From Microbacterium paludicola (GTDB taxonomy: Bacteria; Actinomycetota; Actinomycetes; Actinomycetales; Microbacteriaceae): a DNA stretch of 64,000 nt. The position numbers were made by a program, and so were the translations under genes. The stretch covers positions 124,001 through 188,000 of the forward strand of contig NZ_JADGLL010000001.1 in the NCBI RefSeq assembly GCF_015235415.1. Direction: 5' to 3'. This document shows, piece after piece, positions 47,062 through 54,391 of the stretch (positions are counted from its first letter, which is position 1; each line of letters begins with the position of its first letter). Below the pieces are notes generated by a model. It made no database searches, was not told the origin of the DNA, and was given only the letters and a program-made list of their open reading frames with translations.

Positions 47062-47175
47062 TCCGGAGGGCCGTGACAGGACCGACACCGAAAACGGCGC
47101 GTGCCGCGGTCCCGGTGTCGGTGGCAGCGGTTAGGCTCAGGGGGACTCGAACGGAAAGGTCCGAGGAGGACACGC

Positions 47176-48447
47176 ATGGCACGTATCGGTGAGAGCGCCG
47201 ACCTCTTCAAGTGCTCCTTCTGCGGCAAGAGCCAGAAGCAGGTGCAGCAGCTGATCGCCGGCCCCGGCGTGTACATCTGCGACGAATGCGTCGAGTTGTG
47301 CAACGAGATCATCGAAGAGCGGATGGCCGAGTCGGCCGGCACCGGCGAGGTGGCCGAGTTCGACCTTCCCAAGCCCCGCGAGATCTTCGCGTTCCTGGAG
47401 GAGTACGTCATCGGCCAGGACCCCGCCAAGCGGGCCCTCGCGGTCGCGGTGTACAACCACTACAAGCGCGTGCGCGCCCGTGGTGAGCTCAAGGCGGCAG
47501 ACCAGAAGGCCGAGGACGTCGAGGTCGCGAAGAGCAACATCCTGATGCTCGGCCCCACCGGCTGCGGCAAGACGTATCTGGCGCAGACGCTGGCGAAGCG
47601 TCTCAACGTGCCGTTCGCCGTCGCCGACGCCACCGCGCTGACTGAAGCTGGCTACGTCGGCGAGGACGTCGAGAACATCCTCCTCAAGCTGCTGCAGGCC
47701 GCCGACTTCGACGTCAAGCGCGCCGAGACCGGCATCATCTACATCGACGAGGTCGACAAGATCGCCCGCAAGGCCGAGAACCCGTCGATCACGCGCGACG
47801 TCTCGGGCGAGGGTGTGCAGCAGGCGCTGCTGAAGATCCTCGAGGGCACGGTCGCCTCGGTTCCTCCGCAGGGTGGGCGCAAGCACCCGCACCAGGAGTT
47901 CATCCAGATCGACACCACGAACGTGCTGTTCATCGTGGCCGGCGCCTTCGCGGGCCTGGAGGACATCATCTCCGCCCGTGTCGGCAAGCACGGCGTCGGC
48001 TTCGGCGCCCCGCTGCACGACAAGAACGACGACAGCTCCCTCTTCGGCGAGGTGCTCCCGGAGGACCTGCACAAGTTCGGCCTGATCCCCGAGTTCATCG
48101 GCCGGCTTCCCGTCATCGCCTCGGTGCAGCCGCTCGATCAGGACGCGCTGATGGAGATCCTGACCGTTCCGCGCAACGCGCTGGTCAAGCAGTACCAGCG
48201 CATGTTCGAGCTCGACGGCGTGCAGCTCGAGTTCGAAGAGGACGCACTGCGCGCCATCGCGGATCTGGCGGTGCTGCGCAAGACCGGTGCGCGCGGTCTC
48301 CGCGCGATCCTCGAGGACGTGCTCGGCCCGATCATGTTCGACATCCCTTCGAATGACGACGTGGCGAAGGTGATCGTGACGCGCGCCTCGGTCGAGGACG
48401 GCGCCGATCCGACGTTCGTGCTCGCGCAGAAGAAGAAGTCGGCCTGA
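47176..48447 (+). CDS. clpX: ClpX, ATP-dependent Clp protease unfoldase
   Basis: 423 aa, ATG at 47176 after GAGGAGG. The zinc-binding domain is intact (CSFCGK and CDECVELC, four Cys near 13-41). Walker [16 protein letters not shown] near 122, Walker [12 protein letters not shown] near 185, sensor/arginine-finger region and the IGF-type ClpP-binding loop ([12 protein letters not shown]) near 272 are present. It unfolds tagged substrates and feeds ClpP1P2. TAGGCT at 47132-47137 may be its -10 box. Confidence 0.97.
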   Translation: MARIGESADLFKCSFCGKSQKQVQQLIAGPGVYICDECVELCNEIIEERMAESAGTGEVAEFDLPKPREIFAFLEEYVIGQDPAKRALAVAVYNHYKRVRARGELKAADQKAEDVEVAKSNILMLGPTGCGKTYLAQTLAKRLNVPFAVADATALTEAGYVGEDVENILLKLLQAADFDVKRAETGIIYIDEVDKIARKAENPSITRDVSGEGVQQALLKILEGTVASVPPQGGRKHPHQEFIQIDTTNVLFIVAGAFAGLEDIISARVGKHGVGFGAPLHDKNDDSSLFGEVLPEDLHKFGLIPEFIGRLPVIASVQPLDQDALMEILTVPRNALVKQYQRMFELDGVQLEFEEDALRAIADLAVLRKTGARGLRAILEDVLGPIMFDIPSNDDVAKVIVTRASVEDGADPTFVLAQKKKSA

Positions 48448-48498
48448 TCTCGTCCCGACGGGTGTGAGACGTACGCTCCGTCGGGGACACTCCTCGGT

Positions 48499-49275
48499 AT
48501 GAGGACTTCGCGCGCGTACGCGCTGCTCGCCGTTGTCGTGCTGTCCGGTGCGGCCTCCGGATGCGCATCGCCCTCGGTCGCCGGTTCGCCGGGCGGGGCG
48601 GCGTCCGGCGTCTCGTCGCCGTACATGTGCGGGGGAGCGCCGATCGACTCCGCGGCGTACCGCGAAGCCCGCAGCGCCGACGAGCTGTCGCCGGAGCCCG
48701 CGGCGCTTGTGGCGGGCGCGACGGACGACCTGGGAGACCCCGTGACCGTGGACGACCTCGCCTCGTGGTCGATCGTGAGCGAGAGTTCGGCGAGGGTCAC
48801 GCTCATCCGGCCCCTGGCGGAGCCCGCCGATCTCCACGGCAACGGCGAGCTGCATGATCACGAGCTCTTCACCGCGACGACCGAGCTCGGGGACATCCCC
48901 TCCTACGGGCAGCTGTCGTCGTGCGCGCTGTCGCTGGACCCTGCGCCCCTGACCGGAGCCCTGGTCCAGCGCGACCTGGCCGCTCTCCCGTCACCGGATG
49001 ACACCACGATCGCGCTCCTCGTCACCGAGGGGGCCTGCAACAGCGGGCGGGACGCCGCGGGCCGGATCGAGCTGATCTCGCTGGAGGAGACGGATGCCTC
49101 CGTGACGGTGCGCATCGGCATCCGTCCCGAGGGCGGGCCGCAGACCTGCCCCTCGAACCCCACGACGCCGTTCACCATCGAACTCGCCGAGCGCCTGGGC
49201 GACCGGGTTCTCCTGGATGGCTCGCTCGTCTCGCCGCGGCCGCTGACCGACGGGCACGCGATCTCGTTCGACTGA
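48499..49275 (+). CDS. Lipoprotein, function unknown
   Basis: 258 aa. Signal peptide ALLAVVVLSGAASGC with lipobox Cys near residue 22, then a Ser/Gly/Ala-rich spacer and a domain of about 210 residues with four Cys (YMCGG, SSCALS, GACNSG, QTCPS), which may form two disulfides outside the membrane. No enzyme motif is seen. A TACGCT box at 48472-48477 is a candidate -10; the ATG lies 21 bases later without a clear Shine-Dalgarno. Upstream clpX ends 51 bases before. Confidence 0.65.
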   Translation: MRTSRAYALLAVVVLSGAASGCASPSVAGSPGGAASGVSSPYMCGGAPIDSAAYREARSADELSPEPAALVAGATDDLGDPVTVDDLASWSIVSESSARVTLIRPLAEPADLHGNGELHDHELFTATTELGDIPSYGQLSSCALSLDPAPLTGALVQRDLAALPSPDDTTIALLVTEGACNSGRDAAGRIELISLEETDASVTVRIGIRPEGGPQTCPSNPTTPFTIELAERLGDRVLLDGSLVSPRPLTDGHAISFD

Positions 49276-49331
49276 GCGCTGTGGTGGCAGGCGCCGACGC
49301 CGATGTCGGTGCCCGCGCGTAGCGTGCGCGC

Positions 49332-50444
49332 ATGACCGACATCCGACCCTTCCGGCTCCACGTGCCCGACGCCGTGCTCGCGGATCTGCGTGAGCGACTG
49401 ACGCGCACCAGGCTGCTTCCCGACTCGCCACGGCGGATGCCGTCGGGGATGACGGCTGACTGGCTGCGTGACCTCGTCGATGCCTGGGCGACGTGGGATT
49501 GGCGCGCCCGCGAGGAGTGGCTGGGAGGATGCCCGCAGTTCCTCGCCGACGTCGACGGCGCGACGATCCATTTTGCGCACCTGCGCTCCGACGCGGCCGA
49601 TGCGCCCGCCCTGCTGGTGATGCACGGCTGGCCGCACACCTTCGCGCTGCAGCTCGACTTCGCGGCGCAGCTGCGCGACTTCCACGTCGTGGTCGCCAGC
49701 CTGCCGGGCTTCGCATTCTCGCCGCCGTACGACGACGGACCGGCGGATGAAGCGCGCTTCGCGGCGACCATGCACGCGCTGATGACCGACGTGCTCGGCT
49801 ACACGTCGTACATCACGTACGGCGAGGACGTCTCGGCGAACGTCAGCGACCTGATCGCGGCGACGCATCCGGATCAGGTCGCCGGCATCGTCGCGACGCA
49901 TGCGCACTTCGGCACCCCGGCCGAGCGTGAGGCGAACGACGATCCCGCGGTGCGAGCGTTCTTCGCGCGGCTGAACGCCGAGCACGGGCCGAACGGGTCG
50001 TACGGTCACGTGCAGTGGGCGCGCCCCGACACCCTCGCGGCCGCGCTGAACGACTCTCCGGCGGGCGTGCTCGCCTGGATCGCCGAGAAGCTCGCCGAGT
50101 GGGCGGATGTCCCAGGCGACGATCCGGCACGGCTCGAGTCGGTCATCTCGCGCGATCGCATCCTGACGGAGGCGATGATCTACTGGGTCACCCAGAGCAT
50201 CGCGACGTCGTTCCGGCCGTATCACGAGGGCGCCGACACCCCCGGCCCGATCCCGCCGGTCACCGTGCCCGCCGCCGTGTTCATCCAGCGCCATGAGCAC
50301 GACTATCCGGAGGTCCTCGCGCGCCGCTACTATCTCGACCTGCGCGTGTTCGAGCGTCTCGAGCGGGGTGGGCACTTCACGATCGCCGAGGTGCCGCGCG
50401 AGATGGCCGACCGCGTCCGGGCGTTCGCGGCGACGCTGCGCTGA
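49332..50444 (+). CDS. Epoxide-hydrolase-type alpha/beta hydrolase
   Basis: 370 aa. EHN-type N-terminus (IRPFRLHVPDAVLADLRERL), then an alpha/beta hydrolase core: HGWPHTFALQ (oxyanion hole), VASLPGFAFSPP, YGEDVSANVSDLIA with the nucleophile Asp in the position usually read GGDWG, and the catalytic His in ERGGHFTIAEVP. The change from D-W-G to D-V-S beside the nucleophile is unusual, so activity on epoxides is unproven. TAGCGT at 49320-49325, six bases before the ATG, suggests a leaderless mRNA. Confidence 0.85.
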   Translation: MTDIRPFRLHVPDAVLADLRERLTRTRLLPDSPRRMPSGMTADWLRDLVDAWATWDWRAREEWLGGCPQFLADVDGATIHFAHLRSDAADAPALLVMHGWPHTFALQLDFAAQLRDFHVVVASLPGFAFSPPYDDGPADEARFAATMHALMTDVLGYTSYITYGEDVSANVSDLIAATHPDQVAGIVATHAHFGTPAEREANDDPAVRAFFARLNAEHGPNGSYGHVQWARPDTLAAALNDSPAGVLAWIAEKLAEWADVPGDDPARLESVISRDRILTEAMIYWVTQSIATSFRPYHEGADTPGPIPPVTVPAAVFIQRHEHDYPEVLARRYYLDLRVFERLERGGHFTIAEVPREMADRVRAFAATLR

Positions 50445-50468
50445 GCCCCGGCGTCCCCGGCGTGCCGG

Positions 50469-51047
50469 TCAGCGCTTGCCGACCGCGAGCTGCGCCCGCA
50501 CAGCGGGGTCGTCATCGAGGAGGTCTGGCTCGGCGGTCGCGCCGACCGCGTCGAAGTACCGGCTGAGAAAGCACCGGAACGCCGCGGCGTACGCGATGTC
50601 GGCGATATTGAGGTCGCTGAAGCCGAGGTCCCGCAGACGCTGGATGTCGGCCTCGCCGATGCGCGAGGCGTCGGTCGCGATCTGCTCCGCGTAGTCGAGC
50701 ATCGCGACGTCGCGCGCGCTCAGACCCGCGGTGCGGTGATCGCTCTGGATTGCGAGCGCCTGCTCGCGCCCCACGAACCGCGTCAGCCCGCGGAAGTACA
50801 CGTGACTGCAGTAGCTGGACGGCACGTGCTTCGCCACGACGAGCGTGATCATCCGAAACGCCTCGAGGCCCAGCGAGAAGCCGTCACGCAGCTGATGGAG
50901 CAGCCTCTCGACGGGTGCCGCCATGTCCGGCCGCGCCGACAGGCTGCGCGTGGCGTTCATGACCATGCCCATGTCGGCGCGCTCCGCGGCGTAGATCGCC
51001 GCGATCTCGCCGTCCGCCGCCTCGTCCGACACTGTCTCCAGGTACAT
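50469..51047 (-). CDS. Carboxymuconolactone-decarboxylase/AhpD-like protein
   Basis: 192 aa, all-alpha. The family core is visible as GFSLGLEAFRMITLVVAKHVPSS followed by YCSHVYFRGL, where AhpD-type peroxidases carry C-x-x-C-x-x-x-H. Here only the first Cys and a nearby His remain. AMLDYAEQIATDASRI then FSDLNIADIAYAAAFRCFLSRYF match uncharacterised peroxidase-related members. A single-Cys protein could act with an external thiol or not be a peroxidase. It converges on the epoxide-hydrolase gene and lies 63 bases from the M3 peptidase stop. Confidence 0.8.
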   Translation of the reverse strand: MYLETVSDEAADGEIAAIYAAERADMGMVMNATRSLSARPDMAAPVERLLHQLRDGFSLGLEAFRMITLVVAKHVPSSYCSHVYFRGLTRFVGREQALAIQSDHRTAGLSARDVAMLDYAEQIATDASRIGEADIQRLRDLGFSDLNIADIAYAAAFRCFLSRYFDAVGATAEPDLLDDDPAVRAQLAVGKR

Positions 51048-51110
51048 GGCGTCCTCCGCTCGGGTCTCCTGCGCGAAGCGTAGACCCGGCGCGGCAGGCG
51101 CGACAGATGC

Positions 51111-53174
51111 TCAGGCGGTCAGGCCGCGGCGCGTCAGCAGTGGCGTGATCTCGGCGTCGCGGCCTCGGAAGTCGCGGTAGGCCTCGAGGGGATCCTTGGC
51201 GCCGCCGACACCGAGCAGGCGCTGCCGGAACCGGTCGCCGTTCGCGCGGGTGAGGCCGCCGTTCTCGCGAAACCACTCCACGGTGTCGGCGTCGAGCACC
51301 TCGGCCCAGATGTAGGAGTAGTACCCCGCGCTGTAGCCGCCCGAGAACACGTGCGCGAAGTACGTGGACGAATAGCGCGGCGGGACGGCGGGCTCGTCGA
51401 GACCGATGTCGGCGAGGGCCGCGGCCTCGAACGCGTCGACGTCGGTGACCGCGTCGGCCTCGGCGCGCGACAGCGAGTGCCACGCCTGATCGAGCCACGC
51501 CGCGGCGAGGTACTCGCTCGTCGCGAAGCCCTGGTTGAACGTCTCGGTCGCACGCAGGCGCTCAACCACGTCTGTGGGCAGCGGTTCGCCGGTCTCATGG
51601 TGCACGGCATACTCCGCCAGCACCTCGGGCCAGAGGATCCACATCTCGTTGACCTGGCTCGGGAACTCCACGAAGTCGCGGTGCACCGCCGTCGCGGCGA
51701 AGTGCGGATAGGTCACGGTGGCGAACAGGCCATGCAGCGCGTGACCGAACTCGTGGAACAGCGTCGTGACCTGATCGAGCGTCAGCAGCGTCGGCGACCC
51801 CGCCGCCGGCTTCGGCACGTTGAGGTTGTTGACCACGACCGGCTGCGTGCCGCGCAGGGCGGACTGCTTGACGATCGAGTTCATCCAGGCCCCGCCGCGC
51901 TTCGTGTCGCGCGTGTACAGATCCAGCACGTACAGGCCGAGCGCCGATCCGTCCTCGTTGAAGATCTCGAACGTGCGGGTGTCGGGGTGGTAAGCGGGGA
52001 TGTCGGCGCGCTCGCGGAACGTCAGACCGTAGAGCAGGTTCGCCGCGCGGAAGACGCCATCCTGCAGAACGCGCTCCGCCTCGAACCAGGGGCGCAGCGC
52101 GGCCGCGTCGATGTCGTACTCCGCGGAGCGCACCTTCTCGGTCCAGAACGCCCAGTCGTGCGCCTCGAGCGGGTACGGCTCAGGCTCCGTCGCGTCGATC
52201 AGGCGCTGCAGGGCGGCCTTCTCGGCCTGAGCGTTGCGCGCGGCGGGAACCGCGAGCTGCCTCAGCAGCGACTGCACCGCCTCGGGCGTGCCCGCGGTCT
52301 GATCCGCGGTGATGTAGGCCGCGTGCGACGCGTAGCCGAGCAGCTCGGCGCGCTCGGCGCGCAGCCGGACGATCTCGAGCAGCACGGCGCTGTTGTCGTG
52401 CGCGTCGCCCCGAGATGCCCGGGCGCGCGAGGCGGCCATGATGCGCTCGCGCGACGCGCGGCTCGTCAGCTGCGCGAGGTACGGATGACCCGAGAACAGG
52501 GTCAGGGTCACGAGCCACTTGCCCTCGAGGCCGCGCTCTCGCGCCGCCTCGGCCGCGGCCGACAGCTCACCCTCCGTCAGGCCGTCGAGCTCCGTGACGT
52601 CGTCGAACGCCACCGCGAGCTCGTTCGTGTCCGCGAGGAGGTTCTTCTCGAACTGCGTCGTGAGCTCGGACAGGCGGCGGTTGAGCGCGGTCAGGCGCGA
52701 CTTGGCGGAGTCATCGAGCGCGGCGCCGGCGTGCGTCATCTCGCGGAAGTGACGCTCGACGAGCCGCCGCGACTCGGCATCCAGGTCCAGATCGTCGAGT
52801 CGCTCGTGCAGGGCGCGGATGCGCGCGTAGAGGCGGCCGTCGAGCTGGATGGCGTCGGTGTGCGCGGCCATGAGCGGCGCGAGCTGCTCGTCGATCGCCT
52901 GGATCTCGGGCGTCGCGTCGGCCGAGCTGACCGTGTAGAACGCCAGGATGACGCGCTCGAGCTGCCCGCCCGCCTCTTCGAGCGCGAGCAGGGTGTTCTC
53001 GAACGTCGGCTCCTCATCCCGCGACGCGATCGCCTCCACCTCGGCGCGATGGGCCGCGAACGCGGCCTCGAATGCGGGAAGGTAGTGCGCCGGCTCGATC
53101 GCCGCGTAGTCGGGCACGCCGTAGGGGAGCGGCGACGGGGCGAGCAGCGGGTTGAAGGCGGGCGCGTCGGTCAT
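51111..53174 (-). CDS. dcp: M3-family peptidase, peptidyl-dipeptidase Dcp type
   Basis: 687 aa. The zinc motif HEFGHALHGLF near residue 470 with the third ligand Glu in FVEFPSQVNEMW is intact, and FNPLLAPSPLPYGVPDYAAIEPAHY is the conserved Dcp N-terminus. Length matches bacterial Dcp (about 680). It releases dipeptides from peptide C-termini, usually in the cytoplasm. TAGGGT (complement of 53181-53186), six bases before the ATG, suggests leaderless transcription. The promoter faces that of the ArsR-type regulator across a 70-base region with repeats. Confidence 0.95.
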   Translation of the reverse strand: MTDAPAFNPLLAPSPLPYGVPDYAAIEPAHYLPAFEAAFAAHRAEVEAIASRDEEPTFENTLLALEEAGGQLERVILAFYTVSSADATPEIQAIDEQLAPLMAAHTDAIQLDGRLYARIRALHERLDDLDLDAESRRLVERHFREMTHAGAALDDSAKSRLTALNRRLSELTTQFEKNLLADTNELAVAFDDVTELDGLTEGELSAAAEAARERGLEGKWLVTLTLFSGHPYLAQLTSRASRERIMAASRARASRGDAHDNSAVLLEIVRLRAERAELLGYASHAAYITADQTAGTPEAVQSLLRQLAVPAARNAQAEKAALQRLIDATEPEPYPLEAHDWAFWTEKVRSAEYDIDAAALRPWFEAERVLQDGVFRAANLLYGLTFRERADIPAYHPDTRTFEIFNEDGSALGLYVLDLYTRDTKRGGAWMNSIVKQSALRGTQPVVVNNLNVPKPAAGSPTLLTLDQVTTLFHEFGHALHGLFATVTYPHFAATAVHRDFVEFPSQVNEMWILWPEVLAEYAVHHETGEPLPTDVVERLRATETFNQGFATSEYLAAAWLDQAWHSLSRAEADAVTDVDAFEAAALADIGLDEPAVPPRYSSTYFAHVFSGGYSAGYYSYIWAEVLDADTVEWFRENGGLTRANGDRFRQRLLGVGGAKDPLEAYRDFRGRDAEITPLLTRRGLTA

Positions 53175-53206
53175 TCCTCCACCCTAGCCAACGGCAAGGA
53201 AATCTC

Positions 53207-53248
53207 TGCAAAGAAAGTCTTGCAAAGAAACCTTTGCGATCGTACGCT
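53207..53248. promoter_or_regulatory. Operator and leaderless promoter of the ArsR-type gene; probable dcp control region
   Basis: TGCAAAGAAA occurs twice (53207-53216, 53221-53230) and GCAAAG-AAAC-CTTTGC (53222-53237) is inverted. TTGCAA (53220-53225) and TACGCT (53243-53248) with a 17-base spacer form a promoter whose ATG lies seven bases on. The repeats overlap this -35 and the region upstream of dcp, the right position for autorepression and dcp control. Confidence 0.65.
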
Positions 53249-53255
53249 GGGGGAC

Positions 53256-53864
53256 ATGACCGATGAGCAGCCCGAACAGCCGACCCGCGAGCGGCGTGTC
53301 CTCGATGTCGCGGCGCTGCGTGCGCTGGGGCATCCGCTCCGCATGCGGATCTTCGACATCCTGAGTCAGCACGGGCCGCAGACCTCGAGCACGCTGGCCG
53401 AACTGACGGGGGAGTCGTCCGGGTCCACGAGCTACCACCTGCGGATCCTCGCCAAGCAGGAGCTGATCCGCGAGATCCCCGAGCGCAGCACTGGCCGCGA
53501 GCGCTGGTGGGAGCGGCCGAAGGGCTCCACGGCGTGGGGCGACACGGACGACACCCGTTCGCCCGCCGGCCGCGCCGCGCTCCAGGCCGCGACCTCGGAG
53601 TTCCACCGTCTCCGCAACGAGGAGACGCTCGACTTCTTCACCCGCCGCGCCGACCGCGAACCGGAGGAGTGGCGCGATGTCTCCTCCTCCTTCACCACGA
53701 CGGCCCGGATGACGCCGGCCCAGCTCGCCGAGATCGGCGATCAGATCGAGGCCATCATCACCGCGGCCGGCGAACGCTACCGCGACCAGGAGGGTGAGGA
53801 CGTGCGCAGCGTCACCATCCGCGCCGACCTCTTTCCGCTGCGCCAGCTCGGAGGTGCCTCATGA
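53256..53864 (+). CDS. ArsR-type (HTH_20) transcriptional regulator
   Basis: 202 aa. Winged helix at about 15-80: LGHPLRMRIFDILSQHGPQT, STLAELTGESSGSTSYHLRIL and a wing (IREIPERSTGRERWW). The C-terminal 110 residues are helical and charged and may sense a ligand or dimerise; no Cys metal site is present, so it is not a metal sensor of the classical kind. Leaderless promoter and operator lie just upstream. The next gene overlaps its stop (ATGA). The nearest candidate target is dcp on the other side. Confidence 0.85.
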   Translation: MTDEQPEQPTRERRVLDVAALRALGHPLRMRIFDILSQHGPQTSSTLAELTGESSGSTSYHLRILAKQELIREIPERSTGRERWWERPKGSTAWGDTDDTRSPAGRAALQAATSEFHRLRNEETLDFFTRRADREPEEWRDVSSSFTTTARMTPAQLAEIGDQIEAIITAAGERYRDQEGEDVRSVTIRADLFPLRQLGGAS

Positions 53865-54085
53865 CCGCTGTGACGCTGTACCCGCGCGCCGCGATGCCAT
53901 CGCTCCGGATCACGCCGGGCGAGCGGTTCGCGCTGCGCGCGGCCGATGCACTCGCGGCGTACATCCATCGCCGGGCGATGCGCCGCGATGCACGACTGCT
54001 CGCCGATCTCGAGCGCGAGCGACTTGTCGGCGAGAGCCGGCTCGCCGCGATGCGCGCCATGGCGCGCGACGTCCCCCGGCTCTGA
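53861..54085 (+). CDS. Small helical protein cotranscribed with the regulator, 74 aa
   Basis: ATG at 53861 overlaps the regulator stop by four bases, with GGAGG about 10 bases upstream. The protein is Ala/Arg-rich and helical (RAADALAAYIHRRAMRRDAR, LERERLVGESRLAAMRAMAR) with no recognised domain. Tight coupling suggests it is real and functionally tied to the regulator; role unknown. A hairpin terminator starts 12 bases after its stop. Confidence 0.55.
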   Translation: MTAVTLYPRAAMPSLRITPGERFALRAADALAAYIHRRAMRRDARLLADLERERLVGESRLAAMRAMARDVPRL

Positions 54086-54096
54086 CCCCGGAGACG

Positions 54097-54137
54097 ACGA
54101 AGGCGCCTGAGCATCCGCGGAAGTCAGGCGCCTTCGT
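54097..54137. terminator. Terminator after the regulator pair
   Basis: ACGAAGGCGCCTGA and TCAGGCGCCTTCGT form a perfect 14-bp stem around 13 bases, between convergent genes (54085 and 54146). Confidence 0.8.
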
Positions 54138-54145
54138 GCATCCGG

Positions 54146-54391
54146 TCAGCGCTCGTCGTCGTCCATGCCGTCGATGTGACCGACTACGGCCTCGCCGTCC
54201 GGCGCGAGTGAGACGGTGACGCCCGTGTCGAGCTCGGCGATCGGGCGACCCTCGAGCCAGGTCAGCGTCCACCCGGGCTTCGGGCCTTCGGGAAGGTGCT
54301 CCTCGACCTTCGCGATCGTCTCGCGAAGCTCCGCGGGCACCGATGCGGGCGGCTGCGATCCTGCCGTCCAACGGGTTCCGAGCTGCATCAT
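54146..54391 (-). CDS. Hypothetical protein coupled to valS, 81 aa
   Basis: ATG at 54391 overlapping the valS stop by four bases. The sequence (LPEGPKPGWTLTWLEGRPIAELDTG, VSLAPDGEAVVGHIDGMDD) suggests a short alpha-beta domain with an acidic end. Proteins of this kind follow valS in some relatives, but no function is known and no motif is seen. It is downstream of valS in the same transcript, so its level should follow valS expression. Confidence 0.6.
   Translation of the reverse strand: MMQLGTRWTAGSQPPASVPAELRETIAKVEEHLPEGPKPGWTLTWLEGRPIAELDTGVTVSLAPDGEAVVGHIDGMDDDER

Noticed and set aside
47081..47122. Hairpin ACCGACACCG/CGGTGTCGGT as permease terminator
   Set aside because: Arms of 10 bp around a 22-base interval, no T tract, and a possible clpX promoter just downstream; evidence too weak to call.
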